NCBI RefSeq assembly: GCF_001447195.1
Contig: NZ_LFRI01000269.1
Coordinates: 1-41,082 of the forward strand
DNA from: Aquabacterium parvum
Lineage (GTDB): Bacteria > Pseudomonadota > Gammaproteobacteria > Burkholderiales > Burkholderiaceae_C
DNA length: 41,082 nt
Direction of reading: 5' to 3'
Each line of letters starts with the position of its first letter. Position 1 is the first letter of the stretch. A program made the position numbers and the translations under genes. The notes under the pieces were generated by a model. The model was not told where the DNA came from. It did not search any database and saw only the letters and a list, made by a program, of their open reading frames with translations. This document shows positions 9,311-17,575 of this stretch, in pieces.

Positions 9311-10513
9311 TCAGTCCTGGCCGAACAGGTCGCGGCTGTAGACCTTGTCCAGCACGTCCTGCAGGTCGGCACCGATGCGGTTGGCGACGATGACATCGGA
9401 CTTGGCCTTGAACTCGGCCAGGTCCTTGATGACCTTGGAGTTGAAGAACTCGTCCTCTTGCAGCACGGGCTCGTACAGGATGACCTCGACGCCCTTGGCC
9501 TTGATGCGCTTCATCACGCCCTGGATGGAGCTGGCGCGGAAGTTGTCGCTGCCCGCCTTCATGATGAGGCGGTAGATGCCCACCACCTTCGGCTTGCGCG
9601 CCAGGATGCTGTCTGCGACGAAATCCTTGCGCGTGGTGTTGGAGGTGACGATGGCGCCGATGAGGTTCTGCGGCACCTGCGAGTAGTTGGCCAGCAGCTG
9701 CTTGGTGTCCTTGGGCAGGCAGTAGCCGCCGTAGCCAAAACTCGGGTTGTTGTAGTGCGAGCCCACGCGCGGGTCCAGGCTCACGCCGTCGATGATCTCG
9801 CGGGTGTTCAGGCCGTGGGTCTGGGCGTAGGTGTCGAGCTCGTTGAAGTAGGCCACGCGCATCGCCAGGTAGGTGTTGGCGAACAGCTTGATGGCCTCGG
9901 CCTCGGAAGAGCCCGTCAGCAGCACGGGCACGTCGGCCTTGAGCGCGGCCTGGCGCAGCAGGCCGGCAAAGCGCTCGGCGCGGGCGGAGCGCTCACCCAC
10001 GACGATGCGACTGGGGTGCAGGTTGTCGAACAGCGCACGGCCTTCGCGCAGGAACTCGGGCGAGAAGATCACCTGCTCGGTGTTGAACTTGCGGTTGACC
10101 TCTTCGGTGTAGCCCACGGGGATGGTGGACTTGATCACCATCACGGCCTTCGGGTTGGCCGCCAGCACCGCCTGGATGACGGACTCGACGCTTTTGGTGT
10201 TGAAGCGGTTGGTGTCGGCGTCGTAGTCGGTGGGCGTGGCGATGACCACGTACTCGGCTTCGGCGCAGGCTTCGGCGAGGTTCGTGGTGGCGCGCAGGTC
10301 GAGTTGTTCGGTTTGCAGGTGGCGCGTGATGTCGGCGTCTTCGATGGGCGAGACGCGGCTGTTGACCTGGTCGACGCGCGACTGCATGACGTCCACCGCC
10401 ACCACCTGGTTCTGGCGCGCCAACAGCACGGCCATGGACATGCCGACGTAGCCGAGGCCCACGACGGCGATCTTCGACGGGGCTTGGGGGAGCGGGGTGG
10501 ACGGGGTGGTCAT
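9311..10513 (-). CDS. ugd: UDP-glucose 6-dehydrogenase
   Basis: This enzyme oxidises UDP-glucose to UDP-glucuronate with two NAD+, supplying uronic acid for exopolysaccharide. The 400-residue protein has the Rossmann GLGYVG motif (19-24), the FSPEFLREG and [20 protein letters not shown] signatures with catalytic C265, and the C-terminal [18 protein letters not shown] segment. The sequence closely follows the short enterobacterial Ugd type rather than the longer bacterial TuaD/RkpK type. It is transcribed divergently from a UDP-glucuronate epimerase gene 238 bases away, which is the next step in making UDP-galacturonate. No strong ribosome site precedes the ATG. Confidence 0.97.
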   Translation of the reverse strand: MTTPSTPLPQAPSKIAVVGLGYVGMSMAVLLARQNQVVAVDVMQSRVDQVNSRVSPIEDADITRHLQTEQLDLRATTNLAEACAEAEYVVIATPTDYDADTNRFNTKSVESVIQAVLAANPKAVMVIKSTIPVGYTEEVNRKFNTEQVIFSPEFLREGRALFDNLHPSRIVVGERSARAERFAGLLRQAALKADVPVLLTGSSEAEAIKLFANTYLAMRVAYFNELDTYAQTHGLNTREIIDGVSLDPRVGSHYNNPSFGYGGYCLPKDTKQLLANYSQVPQNLIGAIVTSNTTRKDFVADSILARKPKVVGIYRLIMKAGSDNFRASSIQGVMKRIKAKGVEVILYEPVLQEDEFFNSKVIKDLAEFKAKSDVIVANRIGADLQDVLDKVYSRDLFGQD

Positions 10514-10751
10514 GGCTGGGTGAAACGGTGGAGTCGGGGTCAGGAAGGAGATGCTAACCGGGTTCGGTTTGTGCGGCGCAGCAAGTCGAGGTGTGGGCCT
10601 GCAAGTTCGGGGCCGCCAGCGTCAGCACGGCAACGGCACGATTTTGGTGCGGCAGCGGGCTGGCAGGTGGGCACCCCGGCTCGCCACGCGCCGCTTTGGG
10701 TGGCTCGGAACCTGCTTCGTCGAGCCTGACCCCACCTTCACCTACCCCGAC
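10514..10751. other. Divergent intergenic region ugd / epimerase
   Basis: These 238 bases separate the divergent ugd and epimerase genes and must hold both promoters. No convincing sigma-70 promoter is visible. A strong-looking AAGGAG directly abutting an ATG at 10551 opens a frame that runs into the epimerase, but the 67 extra residues do not look like coding sequence. A weak sigma-54-like element for ugd is listed separately. Confidence 0.5.
10600..10615 (-). promoter_or_regulatory. Weak sigma-54-like element upstream of ugd
   Basis: On the minus strand CGGCCCC-GAAC-TTGCA has the invariant GG and GC dinucleotides at exact sigma-54 spacing and a consensus -12 half (TTGCA), but the -24 half departs from TGGCAC at two positions. 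It lies about 90 bases upstream of the ugd ATG. It is mentioned because the EPS operon has two better sites of this type. Confidence 0.2.
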
Positions 10752-11762
10752 ATGAAAATCCTTGTCACTGGAGGCGCCGGCTTCATCGGCATGCACACGG
10801 CGCTGAGACTGCTCAACCGCGGCGACGAGGTCGTCTGCATCGACAACCTCAACGACTACTACACCCCCCAGCTCAAGCTCGATCGACTGGAAGCACTGCG
10901 GTCGGCCCACCCGGGGCTGCGCTTTGTCGAGCAGGACATCGCCGACCAGTCCGCGCTGGACAGGCTGTTCGCCAACGAAGGGTTCGAGACGGTCATTCAC
11001 CTGGCGGCCCAGGCCGGGGTGCGCTACTCGATCACCAACCCGCACGCCTACGCGCATTCCAACCTGACAGGCTTTCTCAACATCCTCGAGGCCTGTCGCC
11101 ACCACCGGGTCAAGCACCTGGTCTACGCCAGCAGCTCCAGCGTCTACGGCGGCAACACCAAGATCCCGTTCTCGGAGCGGGACTCGGTGGATCACCCTGT
11201 CAGCCTGTACGCAGCCACCAAGAAGGCCAACGAGCTGATGGCACACACCTACAGCCACCTCTACCAGCTGCCGACCACCGGGCTGCGCTTCTTCACGGTC
11301 TATGGGCCCTGGGGCAGGCCGGACATGGCGCCCTTCCTGTTCACAAAAGCCATCCTGGCGGGCAAGCCCATCACCGTGTTCAACCACGGCCAGATGATGC
11401 GCGACTTCACCTACATCGACGACATCGCCGATGGCGTGATCGCGGCGGCCGATCGCGTGCCGGATGGTCTGCCCGATTTCGACAAGGCCAACCCCGACCC
11501 CGGCAGCTCGTGGGCGCCTTACCGTGTCTTCAACATCGGCAACAGCGCACCCGTGGGGCTGATGGACTTCATCGCCACGTTGGAGTCGGCCCTGGGCATG
11601 AAGGCCACGCTCGACCTGCAGCCCATGGCTCCTGGAGACGTGCCCGCCACCTTCGCCGACATGTCCAACTTCGAGGCCTGGAGCCAGCGCACACCGCAGG
11701 TACAGCTGAAAGAGGGCATTGAAAGGTTCGTGGCGTGGTATCGCGCTTACCACCAGGTGTGA
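10752..11762 (+). CDS. UDP-glucuronate 4-epimerase (NAD-dependent epimerase/dehydratase)
   Basis: This short-chain dehydrogenase-type enzyme is predicted to interconvert UDP-glucuronate and UDP-galacturonate. It is 336 residues from the ATG at 10752, where the family start MKILVTGGAGFIG (GxxGxxG at 7-13) begins. The catalytic triad is visible as Ser in ASSSSVYGG (about 127-134) and Y153-x3-K157 (YAATKKANE). The RFFTVYGPWGRPDMA segment is characteristic of the uronate epimerase subgroup rather than GalE itself. It is divergent from ugd, whose product it would use. Its stop overlaps the start of the beta-helix gene by one base, implying translational coupling. Confidence 0.92.
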   Translation: MKILVTGGAGFIGMHTALRLLNRGDEVVCIDNLNDYYTPQLKLDRLEALRSAHPGLRFVEQDIADQSALDRLFANEGFETVIHLAAQAGVRYSITNPHAYAHSNLTGFLNILEACRHHRVKHLVYASSSSVYGGNTKIPFSERDSVDHPVSLYAATKKANELMAHTYSHLYQLPTTGLRFFTVYGPWGRPDMAPFLFTKAILAGKPITVFNHGQMMRDFTYIDDIADGVIAAADRVPDGLPDFDKANPDPGSSWAPYRVFNIGNSAPVGLMDFIATLESALGMKATLDLQPMAPGDVPATFADMSNFEAWSQRTPQVQLKEGIERFVAWYRAYHQV

Positions 11763-13672
11763 TGGCGGCCACCCGGCCTCTGGCGACCAGGCGGCGCGGC
11801 AGCTTGCTGGCGTGGGCCATCGTGCCCATGTTGGCATTGGGGTGCCAGGCGCAAGACCCTCTGGCAGGTTTGCCGCGTCCAAAAACCTCGCCTCACCAGG
11901 CACAGTGGTTCGCCGAACAGCAGCCTTCACCCACCAGCCCGGCCCAGGCGCAAGCGGGCGACCTCGTCAGCAGTTGGCAAGGCCCATCCGGGCAAGGCAT
12001 CCGCGTGGTCGTCAGGCTCCCCGTTGAGGACGCCAAGCGCCAGGTGCTCACGGTGCGCGCCGCGCGGCCGGACGAAGACGCCAGCCCTTTGCTGCAAGCC
12101 GCCCTGGATGCGGCCCGGCAAACAGGCGCGCAACGGATCGTGCTCGAAGGCAGCCGCTACCGGCTCCAGCTCAACGCCAAGTTGGCCGCCCACCTCATGA
12201 TCGAAGGCCTGTCCGACCTGACGCTGGATGGACGAGGTGCGAGCCTGATCCTTTCGGGCATGGGTGACGGCATCCGCATCCGCCAATCCGAACGAGTGCG
12301 CCTGAGCAACCTGACCATCGGCTACGACGCACGCTGCTCTTCGCTGGCCGTGACCCGACGCGACGGCGACCGGGTGGTGCTGGTCGTGGACGCCCGCCAC
12401 CCGGTGACGGCGAGCACACCGCTGCACCAGGTCACGGAGTACGACCGCGAGCAGCGGCAATGGGTGCCTGGCGGCAAGCGCGTCATCCTGCCCCCGGACA
12501 GTGCCACGCCTGCCACGCTGATCGCGCCACAGACCTACCACTCGACGGCCTTCAGCCGGCTGCCCGTCGGCAGCACCTTCGCGGTGTTCCACAGCTGGTA
12601 CCAGGGTGCGGCGATCCGCATCGAAGACGAGCCCGGGCCCCAGCAGACCCAGGACGTCACCATCGATCACGTCAAGATCGCGTCGGGTCCCGGCATGGGT
12701 GTGCTCGCCTACGGGCTCAAGCGCGGCCTGGCGCTTGTGAACAGCCAGGTTCAGGCCGACGAAGAGCTCACCGGCAACCCGCTGAGCACGAACTACGACG
12801 CCCTGCATGTGTTGATTTCCGGCGGCGACACGCTCGTGCGCAACAACCTGTTTGCCGATCAGGGCGACGACGCCATCAACCTCAGCGCACCACAAAGCCC
12901 GATCGTGTCGGTGGACGAAGCAGGCGCGGGTCTGACCCTGTCGAAGTACTCTCGCTTCCTGCGCGCCGGGCAGGCCCTCACCCTGGTCGATCCGCAAGGC
13001 CAGGTGGCGGGCAACGCCACCCTCGCGCAAGGCCCCTTGGCCCGAGGTGGCCTGCTGAACCGGGTGGTGGTGACACCCGCCCTGCCAGAGGCCAAAGCGG
13101 GCTGGTCCATCCGCTCGCTGGCGCTCCAGGGGGGGCGCTTTGACATCGAAGGCAATCGCTTCGAGCGCTTCAATGGACACGCCGTGCTGGCGCAGCAGGC
13201 TCGGGGACGGGTTCACGCCAACCGCGTGAATGCGATCAACCGCAACGCGGTTCGGCTGCTCACAGACACTGGCCGCTGGAACGAGGGTGCAGGCGCGATC
13301 GATGTTGCCGTCACGGACAACCAATTCGACAACACCGCGATCGATGAGATCCCGGGCATCCCGTGGGCGGTCATCACCGCTTACGGCGGGGGCAAGAACG
13401 GCCTGGTCGAAGGGGCGGTCAACGCGGACCTGCTGATCGCACGCAACACGGTTCGCCGCGCCCAGCAAGGCTGCATCACCGTGGCAAACAGCCTCAGGGC
13501 AACCATCCAGGACAACACCTGTGTCGACACCAACCTGCGGACCCCACGATCGCCCAGCATCCAGGTCGATCGTTCCAGCCAGGTTGTCGTCAAAAGAAAC
13601 CGTCGCCAGGGCGACAGCACCGGGGGCGTGACAGCCCGAGAAAGTCAGTCGACGCGCATCGAAGCCGATTGA
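11762..13672 (+). CDS. Secreted right-handed beta-helix protein, possible polysaccharide-active enzyme
   Basis: This 636-residue exported protein has an N-terminal signal (about 1-35, hydrophobic WAIVPMLALGC; a weak lipobox ending at Cys is possible). The body has many Asn/Asp-rich rungs such as NLTIGYD, DVTIDHVKI, LVRNNLFAD and IEGNRFERF, typical of the pectin-lyase-like parallel beta-helix fold of polysaccharide lyases and hydrolases. The segments ASGPGMGVLAYG and YDALHV...DQGDDAINL recall GH110-type alpha-galactosidases, but this is motif memory, not alignment. The ATG at 11762 overlaps the epimerase stop (TGATG). The end overlaps the convergent glycosyltransferase by 28 bases. Likely role: trimming or modifying exopolysaccharide outside the cytoplasm. 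Substrate unknown. Confidence 0.82.
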   Translation: MAATRPLATRRRGSLLAWAIVPMLALGCQAQDPLAGLPRPKTSPHQAQWFAEQQPSPTSPAQAQAGDLVSSWQGPSGQGIRVVVRLPVEDAKRQVLTVRAARPDEDASPLLQAALDAARQTGAQRIVLEGSRYRLQLNAKLAAHLMIEGLSDLTLDGRGASLILSGMGDGIRIRQSERVRLSNLTIGYDARCSSLAVTRRDGDRVVLVVDARHPVTASTPLHQVTEYDREQRQWVPGGKRVILPPDSATPATLIAPQTYHSTAFSRLPVGSTFAVFHSWYQGAAIRIEDEPGPQQTQDVTIDHVKIASGPGMGVLAYGLKRGLALVNSQVQADEELTGNPLSTNYDALHVLISGGDTLVRNNLFADQGDDAINLSAPQSPIVSVDEAGAGLTLSKYSRFLRAGQALTLVDPQGQVAGNATLAQGPLARGGLLNRVVVTPALPEAKAGWSIRSLALQGGRFDIEGNRFERFNGHAVLAQQARGRVHANRVNAINRNAVRLLTDTGRWNEGAGAIDVAVTDNQFDNTAIDEIPGIPWAVITAYGGGKNGLVEGAVNADLLIARNTVRRAQQGCITVANSLRATIQDNTCVDTNLRTPRSPSIQVDRSSQVVVKRNRRQGDSTGGVTARESQSTRIEAD

Positions 13673-14862
13673 CGAGTGGCTTGCCGGTAGACCTCGAGGT
13701 AGCGTTCGAACACGGCATCGGGGCGGGTCTGCGCCAGCAGGGCTCGGGCGTCCCAAGCGGGTGTCGCACCGCTGTTCATCAAGCCGCGCATGCGAGCGCT
13801 CAGGGCGCCCGGCTCGCCCGGATCGAACAACCAAGCAGGGCTGACGCCACCCACCAGTTCGCGGATGGCGCCACGTGTGCTGCCAATGACTGGCACACCC
13901 TGGGCATAGGCCTCCAGCGCCGTCAGGCCAAAAGGTTCGTCCCAGATCGAGGGCACCACCAGCACATCGATGCCAGCGAGAAAAGCTTGCGGATTCACGT
14001 GCCCCACAAAGGTAACCGGCAGCCCCTTGGCGAGTTCGAGCAAGGGCGCCATCGCCTGCTCGCCCCCAGGGGGCTTGCCAGCCACCTGCAGGCTCCAGCC
14101 TCCAGTTGGCAGCTCACGGCAGGCGCGCAGCAGGGCCTCGATGCCCTTCTCGGTGACCAGGCGACCCAGGAATCCAAAGCGGATCGCGCCCTCGATGGGC
14201 CCACCACCAGCGGCTCGAGCCCCATCGGCGCCATGCACCGGGTTCCAGATCACGTGCCGTCGCTCTTCAGGCAGGTGCGCAAACAGCCCTGCGGCGAGGT
14301 GGCGGTCGAGCACCGAGCGCGAGACGGCGACAACGTGATCGATGTGCCGATGCTGCCCGCGTTTGACCACCGAGAATGCGGCGCAGGCGCGGTGCAGTTG
14401 CTCGCAACGCTCGCCGTCCTTGAACAGGGCCGCACGGATGCAAAGGAGGTCGTAGTCGTGCAGGGTGTGCACCACCGGCACCCCCTTGCGCTGGGCAACC
14501 TGCCAGACAAAAGGCGGCAACTCGACCATCGAGTGCGAGTGCACGACGTCGGGTCGGAACTCGTCAAGCACCCGCGCAAAGTCCGAAGCAATCAGCGCAT
14601 TGAACAGGGTTGCAACCTTGTTGAGCTGACGCAGAGGCGCCGGCCGACTGACGGCGTCCCCGATCCAGATCGGATTGCGATGGGCGAAGGGGTAGACCGT
14701 CACACCATCCTGACAACGCGAGGTGCCGCCTGAGCGAGCGACATGGCAAACACCCACGGTGTGCCCACCGCGCACCGCAGACAAGGCCAGGGTTTCAGCG
14801 ACTTTTTCAGCCCCGCCAACCGAATCAGGGGCGTACACCGAACTCAGGTGGAGGATGCGCAT
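13645..14862 (-). CDS. Glycosyltransferase, GT4 family (distal end of EPS operon)
   Basis: This 405-residue GT-B glycosyltransferase shows the GT4 N-terminal MRILHLSSVYAPDSVGGAEK, a mid-protein FGFLGRLVTEKGIEALL nucleotide-sugar domain start and the E-x7-E-like region EPFGLTALEAYAQGVPVIGS. It is predicted to add one sugar to the lipid-linked repeat on the cytoplasmic face. The start at 14862 is fixed by homology; the open frame to 15027 is read-through of the upstream gene. It is clearly paralogous to the glycosyltransferase at 19058-20272 (same N-terminus, RCExxH region and IWNP motif). It overlaps the upstream acyltransferase by 19 bases. Last gene of the operon. Confidence 0.93.
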   Translation of the reverse strand: MRILHLSSVYAPDSVGGAEKVAETLALSAVRGGHTVGVCHVARSGGTSRCQDGVTVYPFAHRNPIWIGDAVSRPAPLRQLNKVATLFNALIASDFARVLDEFRPDVVHSHSMVELPPFVWQVAQRKGVPVVHTLHDYDLLCIRAALFKDGERCEQLHRACAAFSVVKRGQHRHIDHVVAVSRSVLDRHLAAGLFAHLPEERRHVIWNPVHGADGARAAGGGPIEGAIRFGFLGRLVTEKGIEALLRACRELPTGGWSLQVAGKPPGGEQAMAPLLELAKGLPVTFVGHVNPQAFLAGIDVLVVPSIWDEPFGLTALEAYAQGVPVIGSTRGAIRELVGGVSPAWLFDPGEPGALSARMRGLMNSGATPAWDARALLAQTRPDAVFERYLEVYRQATRQSASMRVD

Positions 14863-15913
14863 TGAGGGGAGATTCGAGGACGTGAGAACAATCGGTTCAA
14901 CCTGCTCACCAACGGCTTTTCCAGCCAGAGGTGAAACACGACGGCAACAAGCAGGCAAGCGGCGCAGGCCAGCAAGAGCGTGACCCAGCCCAGGGGCCAG
15001 CCCAGAGAGCGAAACACCCAAGCGCACAACGCCAGGGTGAAGGGGTGCGAAAGGTACAGCGCATAAGACGCATCGCCCCCCAGCACCCCTGCGCGCATCC
15101 AGCGACCCGCCGCTGGCGGCGAGTCAGCCAAGGCTCCAGCCGCCACCAGGCACAAGGCGGGCAACCCCATCCACAGCGCGCGCTCCGGCACCAGCACGCC
15201 ACCGTGAAAGCCGGTGGACGCCATCCACAAGCCAGCCAAACCAAGCAGGGCCAGCAAAGCGGCGGGCCCTGCCGAGAGTCGGAACCCGCGTTCATGCAAA
15301 CTGCCTAGGGCCATGCCCAGCAGGAACTCGAAAACGATCGGGTTCAACCAGAACGAGGCCGGTGCTTGCACAGGGGCTGCCAGCCAGCCCACCAGACCAC
15401 ACGAAGCCACCAGCACCGCCGTGACCCACACCCCCACTGGCCTGGCAAACAGCAGGCCCAACGCGAACAGCACGTAGAAAAACACCTCATGGTTCAAGGT
15501 CCAGCCCAACGCCAGCAGCGGGAAGGCCTCGCCCTGCGAGTTGTCGACCGGGATGAACAGGTACGAGCCCAAGGCGTGCAAAGGCTCCAGCGCGGCGTTG
15601 GAAACCAGCCCAGGCGCGGCCACCACCACGGCCAGCATCAAGGTGGTGAAGAACCAGTAGGGTGGCACCACGCGCGTCAGGCGCTTGCGCAGAAAGCGCA
15701 TCCAACCGCCAGGGCGGCCTGCGTCCTCGCGCGAGATCACGAACATGATGAAGCCGCTCAGCACGAAAAACACATCCACACCGCCGGCATAGAAGTTCGC
15801 CGCCCCCCCAGGGTGTCGATGCCAGCCGCCACCTTGTCCCGCGCGTGCCCGATCAGCACCAGCATCGCGGCCAACAGGCGGATCAGCTGCAGTTGATCAA
15901 TGCGGTGTTGCAT
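14844..15913 (-). pseudogene. Acyltransferase family 3 gene with a homopolymer frameshift (possibly phase-variable)
   Basis: OafA/YrhL-type membrane O-acyltransferase broken into two frames. The first part starts at ATG 15913 (MQHRIDQLQLIRLLAAMLVLIGHA) and runs to IDTLGG; the second resumes in another frame as AANFYAGGVDVFFVLSGF and continues to 14844. The junction is a run of seven C at 15803-15809 (G on the coding strand). One extra G joins the halves into about 356 residues, a normal family length with about ten membrane helices. As it stands, translation from the first start ends shortly after the run. It overlaps the upstream acetyltransferase by 17 bases, so it sits correctly in the operon. 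Sequencing error, recent mutation or slipped-strand phase variation are all possible. Confidence 0.85.
15803..15809. repeat. C7/G7 homopolymer at the acyltransferase frameshift
   Basis: Seven consecutive C (seven G on the coding strand) occur exactly where the two acyltransferase frames meet. A tract of eight would restore the frame. Such runs are hot spots both for replication slippage and for sequencing error. Confidence 0.9.
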
Positions 15914-16442
15914 GGCCGTCCATGTCTGCAAGGCCTGGACCAGGCACCGAGCTGGCACGGCCTCGAACCACCGCGCCAGCGGGCACGTCGTCCATCACCA
16001 GGCAGCACGCGCCGATCGTGGCACCCGACCCCACGCGCACCCCCCCGGCGATCACCGACTGAGGGTAGACCACCACCCGGTCTTCGATGAAGGGGTAGTG
16101 GCTGCGGCCACGCCCCCGCCCCAAGGTCACGTTCTGATAAAGGGTCACCCCCTCACCAATGACCACCCCTGACCCCACCACCACCCCGACCGGGTGAGGC
16201 AGGCTCAAACCAGGACCGATCCGGGCATCGAGGTGAAGGTGACAGCCTGTGCGCACCACGTTGCGCTTGCAGAGCACCTGGGCAATGCGCTTGTGCCCGC
16301 GCGCCCACATGGCCTGCGCGACACGATGGTGGAACACCGCCGAGAACCCTGGGTGGTAGAGCATGGCGGAGACAAACCCACGCCAGCCCCCCTGCCCCCA
16401 GTTGGCTCGCAAATCCGCCGCCACCACCTCTGCCCAACTCAT
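15897..16442 (-). CDS. Hexapeptide-repeat (serine acetyltransferase-like) acetyltransferase
   Basis: This 181-residue left-handed beta-helix acetyltransferase resembles the C-terminal half of CysE and the WcaB/EpsC-type enzymes of polysaccharide loci. The motif LSLPHPVGVVVGSGVVIGEG holds the likely catalytic His83, followed by the LYQNVTLG and GVRVGSGATIGA hexapeptide turns. The ATG at 16442 overlaps the stop of the upstream acyltransferase by four bases, which decides the start over the longer frame to 16631. In this setting it more likely O-acetylates a sugar of the repeat unit than makes O-acetylserine, but a CysE-type role cannot be excluded. Confidence 0.88.
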   Translation of the reverse strand: MSWAEVVAADLRANWGQGGWRGFVSAMLYHPGFSAVFHHRVAQAMWARGHKRIAQVLCKRNVVRTGCHLHLDARIGPGLSLPHPVGVVVGSGVVIGEGVTLYQNVTLGRGRGRSHYPFIEDRVVVYPQSVIAGGVRVGSGATIGACCLVMDDVPAGAVVRGRASSVPGPGLADMDGHATPH

Positions 16443-17575
16443 GTCCTGACCACCCCATCCACCTTGGACCCCATCATCCAGCGCCTGGCCAGCCTGTGAC
16501 GGCCCAACCAAGCGGACACCTTCAATTCGATCCAGTGGTGTGACAGCCGGGCCACAACCCAGGCCGCCATGACCGACAGGCAGGCCAGGGACCACCAGGG
16601 CAACAGCGCATGCAGGGACGTGGCGACCCACAACTTGCCCAGCACGATCAGCACAAATGGATGCAGCAGGTACAGCGAGTACGAGGCATCGCCCAGGCGC
16701 ACCAGGGGTGCCAGCAAACGGTGTCGGCTCAGCCCCAGCACCACCGGGCTGGCCACCACAGCGAGCAGGATCAGCGCCGCTGGGGCACCCCAGGCAGCCA
16801 GGCGCACGAAGTCATTGGGGGTGGGGCCGCTGGCGGTGGTCATGCCAAAAGGGTCCAGCGCCACCCACGACACGGCGATAGCGCCCAGGCAACACGCCCA
16901 GCCCCCACCCAGCCTGAGCCTGCCATGGGCATGCGCCATCCCCATCGCGGCCCCCACGACGAACTCGAGCACGATGGGGCGACTCCAGAAAAACAGCTGC
17001 CGATGCTCCGGCTCCAAAGCCACGCCCAGCGCCACCAGCGAGCCCATCCACAACGCCGTCCAGAGCACGACACGCTGCCTGACCAGGCACATCACCGCGG
17101 CCATGCTGACGTAAAACCACATCTCGTAGTTCAGCGTCCAGCCCAGCGTCAGCAGCGGGTATGGGGCAGCCCAGTCACCGAACACCGGGTAGGGCACAAA
17201 GGACATCGAAGTCAGCAAGGGCAGCCACACATCACGCCCCGCGGTGCTCGCACCGAACAGGAAAATCGGCAGGTAGGCGCACGTGGCCAGCCAGTAAAGC
17301 GGCACGACTCGGATCAGGCGGCGAACCATGAAGTCCAGACCCGCGCCGCTTTGCCCCATCACCTTGCGGGCCGACAACACGATGATGAAGCCGGAGATGC
17401 AGAAAAACAGGTCGACCCCGAGACCGCCGGCCCAAGCGAGCCAGGGCGAACGCGAATCGCCCACCGCTTTGGCCAGGCTGACGATGTGCTGCTGCAGGTG
17501 CCCGAAGAGCACGCACAGCGCGGCCACCGCCCGCAAGACCTGGACGCCTTGAATCGGTCCACCTGGTTGGCTCAT
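16439..17575 (-). CDS. Acyltransferase family 3 (OafA/YrhL type) membrane protein
   Basis: This 378-residue polytopic protein begins with QGVQVLRAVAALCVLFGH and GLGVDLFFCISGFII, the paired N-terminal signature of acyltransferase-3 proteins, and ends in YSLYLLHPFVLIVLG plus a final membrane helix. About ten membrane segments are predicted. Such enzymes move an acyl group (often acetyl) onto polysaccharide sugars across the inner membrane. The start at 17575 overlaps the flippase stop by four bases. It is a relative of the frameshifted gene at 14844-15913 and of the gene at 22511-23614. Confidence 0.92.
   Translation of the reverse strand: MSQPGGPIQGVQVLRAVAALCVLFGHLQQHIVSLAKAVGDSRSPWLAWAGGLGVDLFFCISGFIIVLSARKVMGQSGAGLDFMVRRLIRVVPLYWLATCAYLPIFLFGASTAGRDVWLPLLTSMSFVPYPVFGDWAAPYPLLTLGWTLNYEMWFYVSMAAVMCLVRQRVVLWTALWMGSLVALGVALEPEHRQLFFWSRPIVLEFVVGAAMGMAHAHGRLRLGGGWACCLGAIAVSWVALDPFGMTTASGPTPNDFVRLAAWGAPAALILLAVVASPVVLGLSRHRLLAPLVRLGDASYSLYLLHPFVLIVLGKLWVATSLHALLPWWSLACLSVMAAWVVARLSHHWIELKVSAWLGRHRLARRWMMGSKVDGVVRT

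Noticed and set aside
10551..10751. N-terminal extension of the epimerase from an ATG with AAGGAG directly before it
   Set aside because: The spacing of the ribosome site to the ATG is too short, the 67 residues are not like the family, and the Rossmann start at 10752 fits the known N-terminus.
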